From Paragonimus heterotremus (lineage: Eukaryota > Platyhelminthes > Trematoda > Plagiorchiida > Troglotrematidae), in the NCBI GenBank assembly GCA_013368495.1, contig LUCH01000062.1:75397-139396 (forward strand): a stretch of 64,000 nt of DNA. The letters are read 5' to 3'. The notes below the pieces were generated by a model, which was not told the origin of the DNA, ran no database searches, and saw only the letters and a program-made list of their open reading frames with translations. The position numbers and the translations under genes are program-made. Shown one piece after another: positions 48,676 through 61,099 of the stretch; the stretch's first letter is position 1; every line of letters begins with the position of its first letter.

Positions 48676-48826
48676 GTAAGTGGTTCCGGAAGGCTTCGAA
48701 AATTTATTGTTTACAACCACCACCGGTGAAATGATGGAGAGCTGTGTCAACTTCATCGAATCTCACCGGCATCGCGTAAACCGATTAATCACAACAACAA
48801 CACATGAAAATGTGCTGGATTTTCAG

Positions 48827-48889
48827 ACTATCACCGAATGTTGGTCGAGCTGCTGTGTTCAGTGTACCCACTTGTCTGGTGCTCATGAG
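48827..48889 (+). CDS. Possible 63-nt exon, Cys-rich
   Basis: Acceptor CTGGATTTTCAG and donor GTACGA bound exactly 63 nt. After the 62-nt exon at 48614 the frame is phase 0 and reads TITECWSSCCVQCTHLSGAH, with four Cys. In phase 1 it would end in TGA. It lies inside the longest plus-strand ORF of the window (48680-49114), whose end has another strong donor, GTACGT at 49107. Confidence 0.35.
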
Positions 48890-49427
48890 GTACGACGAAT
48901 CGAAAAGAGCTCTTCAGTTTCGCGTCTTCGAACTCTAAAACCAAAATTTTCCAAAAGAACCAAATATTTACACTTATTCACTAGTCCTTTTCTGTCCCAA
49001 CATGACCGACCAGTTTGGAATTGCTACTTCCAAGTCTGCATTTCTATATCACACAAACCACGCAAGACCAAAAAAACTCCAAAGTTCGTTTTGAAAGCTC
49101 AAAACAGTACGTAGGCGGATGTATACTGTTGGCAAATATACACTTATAAACGGGCTGTTAACCGTTAATCCATGATAGCTGAAAATCCGTATATAATTCG
49201 ACCAACATAATTATCACAACCAAAGTTTTGCTGAAAACAATTTGTGAATTACATGACTATTAACTTGAGAACACACAAAGTAATGGTGTACAAAATGGTT
49301 TCAATCGGTTTTTAAGTAACAGCAAATGAGCAAAAATTAAAATGGTTTCTTCAACAGTTATTTGTGTTGGCCAGAATGTCACTGTGCTGGTATCAGTGTT
49401 CGGTGACCAACACGCGATCCGATTGGG

Positions 49428-49433
49428 TTTATT
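49428..49433 (-). terminator. AATAAA overlapping the stop codon
   Basis: TTTATT on the plus strand gives AATAAA on the minus strand, containing the TAA stop. If used, the 3' UTR would be only about 20-30 nt. No better hexamer was found further downstream. Confidence 0.4.
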
Positions 49434-50072
49434 GGTAGAATCGATGCATTGGTGTGTGGTGATAACCATGACTGTGGTATTTTCGATAAACTAGAAGTCC
49501 TACTACAGCCACGAGTGTCAGAGACAATATTACCACAATTAGGATGCTCACAACGGTACTCGCATTTGTCCGCGCATTTCGAATCATATCATGGATCGTG
49601 TGAAGTTCTGGGAATAGAGAGCTGTGGCAAACCTCTAGGCATTTACTTAACTTCGATCTGGTTAGACTGCGCGCGGAACAGATTAGTTCACATCGGCATA
49701 CGGAAGCTCTCTTTGGGCATGTCCCTCCAGGATGTAAACCAGCTCGGTCGTGATGGTCTAGACCGCCGAGCTCATGACGCCAGTAGGATTTCCAGCGGCC
49801 CTCAATATTGTCGACCAAAGTGAATTCATCCAATAGCCTAGCCAATCTGTCTGGAGATGCATTGTCCAACGAGTATTCCATGACGGCCTCATATTCAACC
49901 ATCCAAACTGGATCTGGTTGACTCAGATTCAGATAATATTGAACAAAGTCCAGAATTACACCGGCTTTTCTGTCGTATTTGTACTGTCGAATCCGTGGAT
50001 TGGTTGGTCCGATGTCCTGAATGCGACGAGGGCTTACGGAAGGTCCCATTAATATCGATCCGACGGGGATGT
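49429..50072 (-). CDS. Acid sphingomyelinase-like phosphodiesterase, terminal exon
   Basis: Family: SMPDL3/ASM metallophosphoesterases, secreted or surface enzymes that hydrolyse phosphodiester or nucleotide substrates. The exon starts after TTTTATTCTGTTCAAG in phase 1 and ends at TAA. It opens with IPVGSILMGPSVSP and NPRIRQYKYDRK, followed by VILDFVQYYLNLSQ (with an N-glycosylation sequon) and VWMVEYEA. This is the order seen at the end of the catalytic domain and in the C-terminal domain of SMPDL3 proteins. A cluster of five Cys follows (CPKRASVCRCELICSARS plus a nearby C). Unlike secreted SMPDL3A or GPI-anchored SMPDL3B, the last 45 residues hold a hydrophobic helix (STVVSILIVVILSLTLVAVV) then YRKYHSHGYHH, predicting a type I membrane protein with a short basic, His-rich tail. 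The stop codon overlaps AATAAA. Confidence 0.9.
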
Positions 50073-50451
50073 CTTGAACAGAATAAAAACCATTAAAGTG
50101 ATGTAACATCAGGGCAACTTATTAACAAAACAGCTTGCAATGTAGACATATCTTGCGTGGTCAGTCTGTTGACTGCATACATACCAGAATCGGAAGCTAA
50201 ACGCCGGTCAGTGCAAATCGTTTGCATTGTCAATAAACTTTACCTGGGACAAAATTGTAAGCTGGTGTTTTTCTCCGAAAAGCGTCAACCCACAAGTTCA
50301 GCTAAACATAAAGACTGCATTCAATTCTGAGTAGCGATTTACTTGTATTGTTTACTTTACGCCTCATGGTGTTTTCAAATGGCAAACCACTCAGTGGAAG
50401 AAAATCTTACAAGTAGTCTCTTACGTGAAAGAAATTAGGCAGTTTTTTTAG

Positions 50452-50490
50452 GAACGTCAGAAACGTTCAGAACGTCAGAACGTTCAGAAA
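50452..50490. repeat. Short imperfect tandem/inverted repeats
   Basis: GAACGTCAG and ACGTTCAG alternate four times, so the block is both repetitive and partly self-complementary. Confidence 0.7.
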
Positions 50491-51267
50491 CGAAGAAGAC
50501 CGACGTAATTTCGTCGGCTTTCATACGGCCAGCCCACTTTATTTAAGGTTTCCAAGGCTACTGAATAGGCTAATGTAGGTGGATCACGCCGAACACGTCG
50601 AAGGTCAGAGTTCGCTAGTGAACAAAGTCCGATTGAGTAAATAGGGAGGTTTACTTGGAAACTTCTGGTAGTTAGGTTAACTTTGATCTGGTGGCTAGCG
50701 TCATTCATGGGGACTGTAATTAAACCATAATAGTCATTTTTGATTTTTTCAGTTTGAGCTTATCTCTTCAACAACAAATTTAAGTGTGTACACTACGTGA
50801 CACCAACTAACCAAACGATCTACATATTTTGGGCTTACACTCAGCCTCATATTAAGTGCTGAAATTACACACAGAATAAACAAACAAATGGAGTTTAAAA
50901 TCATTGAAATAAAGAAACATATCAAACAACATCAGATGTCTGGATCAATTGACCGAAACTGCATTAGTCCACCAATGTCGAGTTATGTTTCGCCAGCCAT
51001 GACAGCCAAAATTTCATAAATAACTGCTTTTTTTAACACAACAAGATGATTCCCGAAAAGCGCGCAGTGAAATGGTCCATACTGGCAACGGTCAACTGAT
51101 CATGAGGTAATCAGACCGCACGATGTGTTTCTAGTGCCTACAGACCGATAGGACTCAACATCATTACGCTACATGAGTAGTATAAATTCACATATCGTGT
51201 CAGTGCTGAGTCAGCTCATGTCACTTCAGTTTCTACTAAATGTAGGACAGTCAGAATTTTGATCGCA

Positions 51268-51420
51268 GGTGTTTGCACATAGCAATTTGGTCGTTTCCAG
51301 TTTGAGGTTAATGCTGCGATGGTCAACATAGTTGTCACATGAAAACGTGGCTAGAGTTCTAGTTCAGGTCATTACAAGGATGTACGCTGCTGACGAACTC
51401 TAACAAGACCAAACCTCTAG
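51268..51420 (+). repeat. Hammerhead SINE, truncated copy B
   Basis: The head and the ribozyme region are present (CTGACGA at 51391 followed by a degraded stem II, then CCAAAC in place of CGAAAC). Stem II no longer pairs, so it is predicted inactive. R3 copy 2 begins immediately after it. Confidence 0.65.
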
Positions 51421-51429
51421 TATGGTATT

Positions 51430-51835
51430 TCTTTTCTACCGGGTAAACTCTATTTCCGCGAAAATGGTTTATTTTCCGAAATATCCTTGAAAAATAATTT
51501 TTGAATTTGAATATTCTTTTTTCTTGCCATACGGTGCTAAAAGTTAGTTTCGCCGCATGTTTCTTCTCCATCTCAGATTGCTTCACTCCACTATTAATGC
51601 GTCAATTCAAGTGGGATTCTTTAAGGCTGTTCAGAGACTACATAAATGCAGACGCTGGTCATCTGTGCTGCATCTGGTTTGAGAGCAAAAACATTCTCAA
51701 CTGAAGTTCAAGGTCTTCTGTGTTTTTCGGGGTTTTTCAAGTATCGTCACGCTCTGTGCTATGTGTCCGTGAATGGTATAGTCGTGCGCTAGCCATTTCT
51801 CATTATCGCTGACCAGCGGGTCATAACAATTTCGG
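51430..51835 (+). repeat. Dispersed repeat R3, copy 2
   Basis: Aligns with 24085-24475, including GTTTGAGAGCAAAAACATT and the GTCGTGCGCTAGCCATTTCT block. Both copies end near CGCTGACCAG followed by GGGT. Confidence 0.75.
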
Positions 51836-54800
51836 AAGGAAGTTTGACTAAAGTGTGCGTGGGAGTACAAGAACAGTCATTAACTATGAGTAATAGTCAA
51901 TTCACATGAGGCATAATTACCTTACTATAATAAAGAGAAGGAAGGAAGTGAACAGTATGTACGACGACAATTACGGATCTGGTTAACGATGAGAAGGTTC
52001 ATTTTAAAATTGTCTTCACACTTAAATTTGGTCTAAAACACATGTTTTAAAGAACACGTTTCGTGTAGTAGAATTATACAATCCATAAAGCTCTGTTCTT
52101 TTGAAGTTCCGTTGAGCAATGAAGACACCAATGCTCTGTTGCACAATTTGAACCTTGAAGGGTTCCGCCGTTGTTATGTAAGCATTTTTAACAGGCTATT
52201 AAATATATATATATACATAACTGCAGCAAACATGCGTTAGTTTGTTCCGTTGATTAGTTTGCCAAACGCAGGTAATACAAACATACTTTCTCGTTACATC
52301 TTAAGATTTCGCATAAACCCTGCTTGTTGTTAGTGCGTTTAAGTTCAATAAACAGTTGACTACTCATTAGTAGTTAGGTTAGTTTGGCAGCAAATGGAAA
52401 TGGGTGACAATTGGGCTTCACACAGCCAAAGTAAATACACGCTACTGCACCAGACACCCGTGACCCCTTACACATGTGTACCGATCACTGGGACAACAGC
52501 TCAGACATAATAATGCACCTTGGTTGCTTAACCCGAACTGAGGTTTTTCTGACGGATTCACTTCCTAATGGTCTAGATTCTCAGCCTTGAAGTCAGAAAC
52601 GGAGAAAATTAAACATCAGTTTAGTTAATCTTTGTAGCGATTAAGAACGAGGGCTCGCTAAATCTAAACAACTATGTCCAATCTACTTAACGGACTTCAG
52701 TGACGTATACATCACTTATGAATGACGCTAGAAACGCTGAACACTTTGCTTTGGATTTTACCCCTCTTGAAATAACAGACAATATTACCCAATTATCTGT
52801 TTGTGTACAGAACTGACAATGCAGTGTACAGTGTGTACTAATCTGTAAATATCTCTATATTATGCTTTTATATCTAACAGTGGAATATGTTAGTATGCTT
52901 TTAGATTGTAAAGCGTGTTCTGTGTAGTTTCATGCTGCTGCTCTTTGGATACGTAATCCATGCCTATAGATTCAACTTTCTCAACCGCCAGACAACCTGA
53001 GTAAGAGTTGGAGTTCTCAAGTCTGGACAACGTTGGCTTTAAGACTCACACCAGCCTTACTTGCAGAAGTTTAAAGTTCACTTGCGTAATGGTCTGGGAG
53101 TGACCGTGTTAGCTGTTCACTGTATCCTGGTGAGCAGCAATGCAACGAGATAGTATGTAATAAAATGAGATAATTAGGTGTTACCTGGCAACATCCTTTC
53201 TATTTGATTAAAACCTAGAGTTCAGTGCATACTATTTTGTCATTTGTGAGCTTTTGCCCCACTGAAATAAGTTCTGTTTCTAAAATTCATTTTAAGCAAT
53301 TTCGGAATTCAGTCGCAAAAGTGTATAATAAAGTGACGAATCAGACTTTTTGTCTCAAACTGTTAACAGCTTTTATAGCCAAATTAATGTAACAAATAAG
53401 AGTTTATTCGAAAAGGTTATGCTCTCAAATCAAAGTAAAAAATATATGCTGTTCATTGCCACAAAAATTGGACCGTTTGATCATATTGCACGACCTACGA
53501 CCATTACACACTCACATATTTAGAGAGCGCAAATGAACAATTATCCACGATGAGTATAGTAAACATAAACATATGAAATATTGCTTACGATATTATACCA
53601 GCAATGGTGTTTAGAGGGTGTTTGCAGAGAACATCTTATGTAAATCCGCAAGTTTACTCTGGAAAATTATTCTATATCGTGAATTATTAAAACGATGTCA
53701 AATTGACGAGATACAATACCTTCTGCGTAAACGGCAAACACCATTTTACAGAAAACGCCGAGTTATAGTGGAAATTCTCTTATCAACTTATCATTCTCCA
53801 AGAAGTACAGAATCAAATTTGTAGTTATATTTCATTTTTCATCATTAATTATTGAGTAACCTGTACAAAGTATAATAGTTTCCTACCTTACGAATCAAGT
53901 TATAAAATTTGTGTTATGAGCCAAATCGCCCATACACACGGAACTCCATAATGCGAATATAATGACCTCTTTTTTCTGGACTTCAAAGACGGTTCGTGAA
54001 CCTCGGTGTTCAACGGAGCACCGCCTTGCTGATCAACGGTTTTGTTTGCGTTTTTTCATAGACGAAAATGTATGTTGCTTGTCGTCGTCTTGTCCCTCTC
54101 TGACTGAAGGCAAAATGCAACGATCAGTCACTTAGATAGGTAGGTGGGTTGGCAGACATAAATCCTTAAAGCAAGCAGTCGACTCATGTTGACCTTACAT
54201 GGACTGTCATTTACAGCAGTATACCAGCAGCTGAGGAGATCGGGTGAATGTTTTCTCTGCTTGAATGCGTGGACGCCCGAGAACTTATAGGACCAAGTTA
54301 CTCACCCAGGCATTGAATTGCGTAATCGTCTTTTGGCATCGTTCGGTCACTACTGTTGTGTCGTGCTGCCCAGTGTTTTTGTTTAGTTCAACCTAAAGTA
54401 GGATGTTCTGTTTCGCTCAGCTGACAAGGTTTACGATGAAAGAAATGACTTAATTTCTGAAGAGCTACCAGCAGATCGTATCAGAAACTGACAGGTGTTT
54501 TGATGAAAGACAAGTTAAAGAAAGTTCACCCTATCTTCATCCTTTTTGGATCAGCTATTTGAATGCTAAGCCCAGTAACGTATTCACTACCAGGGACTCT
54601 TGTAGTTTGAATGAGAGTGAAAGACTGCTGTGCAGCTCACTGTCTACACCAGATGCACGCCTCAGTCAGCAAGATATTACCCCACACCGTCACATGAGAC
54701 AGCCCTAAGTGATTACGCTATTCAAACTAATATATGACCAAAGTGACCTACTCTGATCCACCAACTCACAGCAATCATACCGACGTAGGCCGCTAAAAGA

Positions 54801-55452
54801 AGGCCGCCGACTCGTTCAGTGTTACACTTCGGGCCTACAAGCAGTTCAAAAGGAAGGCGAGCCAATTTTGCAAACAGAAAAGGGAACAGTATTCATTATC
54901 TCTTCACTTTGAACACAACCGATGGGTAACAGTCGTCACAGTGCAGCGTCTAGTATGCTATTCACAGAATGACACAAATGGTCGTGCAACTTCATCTACA
55001 AAGTCCAGACGCTAACCAAGGTCACCACATAGTCACAACATCACCACAACAGGCATAACCACTATTGAATTACTTCGTTTTGTGCTACGTGGATATGGAA
55101 AAATTAATCTGAATTGCTTAAGTCCCCGACCCCCATTCTCCTACCTTTTGAAACTTCTGTCAGTTGCACTCACCTAAAGGTGATCAGAAACGTTCCGTTG
55201 GAAACTATCATACAAGATAACCTTCTGAGTAAACGCTGTTATCCCACATGTGTTCCACATTCCATTTAACGTGCACCTCGTGGTATATGAAAAGGTGCTG
55301 AAAAGAAAATACATTTATCGAAAACCCTCGTTCCCTAGCTTGTTTTTTGGAAGATTATTGTGAGTAGTATGTTAAATTACCTGTAAGCTGGTCAATGGCC
55401 GTAGAAGAGCTTTCAATAAACAGATTAAAGAAAAATCTCGGTCGAGACTCAC

Positions 55453-55636
55453 GATGTTCATCCAAGACCAGCTTGAAAGAGTCCACGTGAGTGTGTCCGG
55501 TCAAGGTAGTGATAATCACATCAGAAAATTTTGTAAGAATCTCAACCAGTTTCTCGTTGTAGGTATCGTGCAAATAAAAATTCTTCAGTGAGTTGATGGG
55601 CGGTGCACCGATTGGAAAGTGCGTAACAATGATAAC
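55453..55636 (-). CDS. Acid sphingomyelinase-like phosphodiesterase, internal exon
   Basis: Acceptor TTTTTTTCAATTTCTCAAG and donor GTGAGT on the minus strand bound 184 nt (phase 0 in, phase 1 out). The peptide starts VIIVTHFPIGAPP, the counterpart of the G-H-x-P-P-G metal-binding segment of the family. It continues YNEKLVEILTKFSDVI and ends with TLTGHTHVDSFKLVLDEH. The GHTHVD motif supplies conserved metal-binding His residues. The split codon joins the terminal exon as CAC (His), directly before IPVGS. The Gly of G-H-x-P-P-G is replaced by Thr, but the His is kept. The exons for the N-terminal metal ligands (D-x-H, G-D, G-N-H) lie further upstream and were not found. Confidence 0.88.
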
Positions 55637-55750
55637 CTTGAGAAATTGAAAAAAATGTTATGTGAAGCAAATTTTGGAGGTCAAACGATATGCAATGTTA
55701 TGACTACCATTCTCAATAATAGGCCGTTAAGTTCAGCCGTCTTAACATAC

Positions 55751-55782
55751 CAGTGATTCTGTTATGGAGGCGATGAACTGGG
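55751..55782 (-). CDS. Possible preceding exon of the phosphodiesterase
   Basis: A 32-nt interval on the minus strand lies between TCTATTTTGTACATAG and GTATGT. It is open with phase 1 in and phase 0 out (QFIASITESL), which matches the phase-0 start of the exon at 55636. The family has Q-F/L-x-W-L-x-x-x-L before the GH-containing segment, but the Trp and several residues are missing here. Confidence 0.25.
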
Positions 55783-58640
55783 CTATGTACAAAATAGAAC
55801 CAGGGAAAGGTCGATGAATCTGATTTGTATAACTCAGCCGGTCGTGTATGGAATTCGAAGTGAGCTACAATCTGAATGATCAATCAACTGTATGTGGCCA
55901 TCTGTCCGTAACCAACTGACTGGTTGGGAGACAAAGCTGAGGCAGTTAGTTACAACAGCCAATTACAATTAACAAGAAATAGTTACAACTCAACAGAAGT
56001 CATGAATATCTTCATTTTGATCGCTGGATCATCTGCTTCCGAGTCGTCTGTATTCACGTGCTTTGTGATCTCACTAACATTTGGGACAACGGGAATTCCT
56101 CAGTATATCTTTCCACTTTTGGACCACAAGTGATTCCACGATTGACTTATGAGTCTAACGTCCAGTAAATACCTTGAATAAGTCAATAAATTAATCGCAC
56201 TTTGTGATGTCACTTATCAACCCATTGTTTCTCAAGCAGTACGACTGATGAATGATATTCACAAAGTAGACCAAATTTTATTATCACGACAAAAGAGGGC
56301 TACACAAGGCCTGCAGACGCTTTATGGAGTAAATCAAAAGTGGATTGTTCTCCCATTTTTCTGCGTCGAATAATTCAGTTATTTTTAGGATATGGTGCAC
56401 AGTGAGTATCGGGTTAGCCGTGTTGCACTGGGACAGAATAATCTCAACGGATGCATATCTGTCTGTGGGTGTGATGTAAGACAACCAAATCAAAGTTATT
56501 GTGACCGTGTTATGAACGTCTCAAATTCATAGGACGGAACAAATTGACTTAATCGCTAGGTATACAAGATTGTCATGTTTGTCGCATTCAAATCTGATTC
56601 AAGTTCCTAGTAGACTGAAGAAAATTCCGAAGATATTTTATTTAACACATTCTTGTCTAATTCGAGTATAATGTGTACATCTTTTAAGGCAGTTGTGATA
56701 GTAAAAATACTTGTTGCATTCCGAAGAAAGAGGACCATAAAAGCAACAACAAAAGCCAGTGAAAATTACTCATTCACAAGCTCTTGATTCCTTCACACAC
56801 ACGGGGGTTTGTAGGACGATGCGAATTTCAGGAGTACTTGACTGAACAACTGATTCTTGACTTCGCTTCCTGCCATTCATACTGTAAGTTGTGTGGTTAA
56901 GGTTCAAAGAGTATGCACACTTGATGAATGACAAAAGACTCGAAGCCAACCTTTTAATTCCCATAGAATTAACTCAAATAAAACGACAGTATAAGTTTGC
57001 CTGGTGTAACAAAGAATGGACGACAGTAATATCATTACGAATCTCTCCATATTTGTGTTGTTCACTCTCAAGGAATTATTTCTCAGGTACACCAGAAAAC
57101 TATGGTTTGTGTCAGACGAACTTGAATACATGCCAGTTGACGTTGTAACAGCTGAAAGTCCACTAGGTCACCTGTGAACGGGCTTCTTCCTTGGAATGAT
57201 CGAAGATTAGCCAGTTAATTTTATATACCGTTTACTGTTCCGAATTCTGTGCCCGTAATCTACATCAAACCATAATTTTGATGGAATTATGCTGGGTTCA
57301 TAGCATCAAATTCAGTTCGACAAAGTACTTTTGTTACCCATGATGATCAGCTAGATGAATTGCCATTATTCTTAGATATTCTAACCGAAAAGCCGTACAA
57401 AATTGACAACAGTGTTTTCTCAGTTGCTCCCTTGACTTATGCTTTGTATGAGCCGAAGAAATTAGACAGGACCGACTGTATATAACCTGAAAAGGTGCTA
57501 ATGAAAAAATTTGTCTGCGCGAATAAGCGTCTTACTGATTTTGTTGGAGTTCATCGCGAGTAATGGAATATTGTTCGACAGATAAGGCAAAAACTCATTG
57601 GTCTTCGTTACATAGAATAACGCGACATCAGAAATGTTGAAATCTGCTGGTAATCGTTTGCGGTATGGTAACATTGGAAGCCTTGACTTTCATGTACTTT
57701 ACCAGCTCTGGTGACAAATACATTGGGACAACGGATCAGACCTTCCAACGGAGAGAGTCGCAGCATATTTCCAGGGTGGTCCAGGTGGTCCAGGCGGCCC
57801 ATGATGCAACAGTGGTCAGTATAATAACATCCAAGTAAAAGCTTTCCACAGTCATTCACGAAACATTTATACAGGACAGGTCTTGTGACTGATACTTTCA
57901 ATATGTTCACGGTCCTATATTTCAAGCGTAACCCAAAGGAGTTGAAGTTCTCTGACACGGTAATAATTGGACATCACGCACTTTCTCTCTGTTGGCCAGA
58001 GGTGTTAACGCTCTTAATCTCACTGGCGTTAAACGTTATATAGGCGAGTGACCTATGTGCGTCTAGTTTTGTTGCAATATATTCAGCCCAGATAAATCGG
58101 CGACAGCATTAATCGACTAGTATAAATAGATGAACTAATTGAATCTCACAGGGTATACCGACCTGATGTAATGTAAGTAGATTAGAACAAAAGTATCCAT
58201 AACTGAGCCGAAGAGTAACATTGTACTCGAAAGTCGTGTGAGTACGTGTATTCCCACGGTCAGAGGAAGCTATGCATTCAATATCAAATTGAAACCCACT
58301 TCAAATCGAGTACAGAACCAGAGGGACGCAACCTTTTTGCTAAAAATATTCCGATGCTTTCTGCATTAACTACCCGATCATTTTATCAAACAATGCACAA
58401 AAATCATTTCTACAAGTCTGTAATACTCAGTGCTACGTTTATGAATGGAACATAATGATGATAATTCGCGGTACAATAATAGGACGACATATACTCAGAC
58501 GATGCGGTAGACATACCGCAACAAGTGATATCAGTGAACTCTGATAGTCGATAATGAGCATTACAGATATTGAGGGAAAACTTTAACATCTTTCAAACTG
58601 TGTTACTAGTGAGCAGTTCGGCATATTTTTGATTTATGTG
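55783..58640. other. Upstream intron/intergenic region, no clear exon
   Basis: ORFs at 56891-57148 (plus) and 57608-57958 (minus) show no family motifs. A minus-strand frame at 57779-57806 reads three Gly-Pro-Pro triplets but is too short to call collagen. Confidence 0.4.
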
Positions 58641-58654
58641 AAACTCAACTGTGA

Positions 58655-58880
58655 TATGTCAGAGGTTCGACTAGATCAGAACCAGCGACAGAAGCACCAT
58701 GCACAAACCCCACAAGCGGACTACCAGTTGAGCTACGAAGCAACATCAGGAGCTCGGAAATTTCACATTTGGACTCGGTTACCCACTCATCCCACTATCT
58801 CATATGAAATCCATCAAATTATCCTGTCGCTGGTTCAAATCCACCAGAAGTCTTGACTTTTCACAGTTGGGCCTCATCTG
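58655..58880 (-). repeat. tRNA-like SINE family 2, degraded copy
   Basis: Matches the 31.2-kb copies: AGAACCAGCGACAGAAGCACC, a damaged box A complement, and a long conserved block at 58754-58820 shared with 31319-31385. It ends in CTTGACTTTTCACAGTTGGG as in the forward copy. Confidence 0.7.
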
Positions 58881-59732
58881 AGATCTTTAGAATTCACCAA
58901 AGCTCACCAATTAGCAATTAGTTATCCGAGCCTCTAAAGCTTACACATGCACCGGGCGTTGCTAATCCGCATAAATGACACCAACGCGCATATCATAACA
59001 CTGGGTTTGCAAGCTCTTGGTAGTAGGAGAGATTAGTACAAATGTACTAGCTTCATGGGCTGATTGAACGTAATACGTAGTTGTGCATTGCCACACACAA
59101 ACACTTTTCTGTGCTTTCTCACGGTGGAATTATTCAAGCTATACTAACTGTACAAACAGAATATAAACATGTAACTCAAACTGTATTGTAAGAAAAACGT
59201 GTTGGGTATAAGAAAATCAATATTTCCCTGAAAGGGGTAGCCGCAGTTGTTAGGTTCCTGGATCAGTATGCAAGACATTATGAATTTCCGAAAGACTACT
59301 AAAATATACTTCTACGAGATCTCGTTAGTGATATTCAGAATTTAGCACCCTCTAACACTAAATGACCAGGATTAGTGGCAAACACAGTCCATATGTCTTG
59401 AAGTAAGAGCGGAATAACTTTGGGAGGATACCAGAAGCATAACCGCACATTAGCAGGTTCGGGTTCAAACCTGAAGTTTAACAGATGGCTGCTGAAATGT
59501 GAGCAAAGTGAGAAACGTAACAGCAAAACTGATTCAGTTCGATCAAACTTAAGGGTGTTGAGTACGAACAGCACATGCATAATTTTCCTTTTTGTCGCTG
59601 GATAAACTTACGCTGAAATCACTGTCATTAGGATCGAAAGTTTACTATCATAAACGTATGGTTAGACGGTTACAGTTGGGAAGTCATTTTGAAATTACCT
59701 ATGTCTAATTAAGCCACTCTCCGTCGTTGCAG

Positions 59733-59786
59733 GCTCTTACTGCTGGGATACGCAAAATTACATTCATTCTTTATACAACCTCAGAA
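59733..59786 (+). CDS. Possible 54-nt phase-1 exon
   Basis: Acceptor ACTCTCCGTCGTTGCAG is strong; donor GTAACC is fair. Phase 1 is open (SYCWDTQNYIHSLYNLR) and looks helical like the 63-nt units. Phase 0 is also open, for 77 codons. It may belong to another gene upstream of, and antisense to, the phosphodiesterase. Confidence 0.3.
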
Positions 59787-60148
59787 GTAACCTTTGGAAA
59801 ATTATTGTCTAGAGAGAATTCAACTTCACTGAGATACCCGAGAAGTGACGAAATTACAATAGTACCCAGTACTGACAGAATAGCAGGATGTGTCATCCTG
59901 CGAGAAGCCAATCACTTAATAAGAATTAGCGCGCTACTGGGGAGGTCAGAGAGACAAAACTGATTAACTAAATCGCTAAAGCGTATAATACAAACTGCCT
60001 TGCATGATACACATTCAAACGCATACTACCCGTTGACAGTCTGGTTCCTAGAATTTTTGAACAACCATTGTGAGTTAATCCAACTGTGTGTAATTGTTCA
60101 TCTAACAGAATGGAAAAATGATGCCAGTTGAAATACAACTGCGGGTTA

Positions 60149-60330
60149 ACAGCTTGTGAGACACTTTCCAACATGTTTGAAAGTTGGATAATTAATCTTA
60201 TTCGTAATATTACTATTTTTGTTCGCCGTCATAACTCTCTTTACAAATGTCTCGCCAAAGCAGATTCGGATTTCTGGGTCAACAGAAGTGACGTCATTTT
60301 AAGGACAGTGACAGAGGAATTAGACGGCTA
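60149..60330 (+). CDS. Possible exon with helical phase-1 frame
   Basis: After CTGCGGGTTAACAG, phase 1 is open for about 60 codons to TAA. It starts CETLSNMFESWIINLIRNIT, similar in spacing of hydrophobics to the 21-residue units, and ends DVILRTVTEELDG. There is no donor at 63 nt; GTAATA would give 51 nt. It is a single frame without further support. Confidence 0.25.
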
Positions 60331-61099
60331 ATACATCGTTGCATGTGAATGTTCAGTTACAGTATTTCAACAAAGTATACCACCAGTAGAACGGAGCAAC
60401 AAGAGACTCACCACTAAGCCTATTATCGGTTTGAATTTCCAGGGCAAATCTGGCCACTTAAAGCTAGACACTTTCTATACGTTTTGATGGACAATAATTA
60501 CGCAGAATGAACTAGGTGAGAAGATTCTTTAGAATATCGGCGCAATTCATTTTTCTACAAGAATTTTTGTTTTAAGTCGGAGCTTAAATCACTCAAAGAT
60601 ACCCGGTATGTCAAGCGATGGCAATAGCGTACTAAAAAAGTATATTTAACAACAATCCCGATGAGGCGGTATGTCAACTCAAACAATTTTGCTCAACTTA
60701 AAAGTCACAAAAATGTAATTCGGCATCTGATTGGCACATCATCATCATCATATACAGCAATACATCAGTGGCTCACATTGATGCTTAACTACCACACAAC
60801 CACGTAAAAGAAAAAAATCATACTGTGTATAGGAGGACAGAAGAAAAAAGTACGGGAGAGGATAGGGTCTAACTACTAAGAATAGCTATGTCTATATTCA
60901 AACGTCCGACATCAGAATGTCTACACCGTGCAAACAAACAACCCAGCTGTAAGTGAAAGTAAGGCGTCACCAGCAAGACAGCTTCCTTACGGCTTTCACT
61001 GTCGCGTGTCATTGAAAGCACTTACTTCACAAACAACTCGGCCAAACAACAACATTCGTGCCACTTGGCTTGTTTAGCCGCCATCTAACCTAACGCCTC

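Larger units (their letters stand above)
50073..55452 (-). other. Intron of the phosphodiesterase gene
   Basis: A 5.4-kb intron. It holds imperfect GAACGTCAGAAACGTTCA-type short repeats (50452-50490), a truncated hammerhead SINE and repeat R3 (51.27-51.84 kb). I see no other supported feature between 51.85 and 55.35 kb. Confidence 0.7.

Noticed and set aside
49449..49823. 124-codon plus-strand ORF
   Set aside because: It is antisense to the clearly homologous phosphodiesterase exon and is a shadow of it.
57779..57806. Gly-Pro-Pro x3 on the minus strand, collagen-like
   Set aside because: Only three triplets, no flanking Gly-X-Y continuation, frame soon closes.
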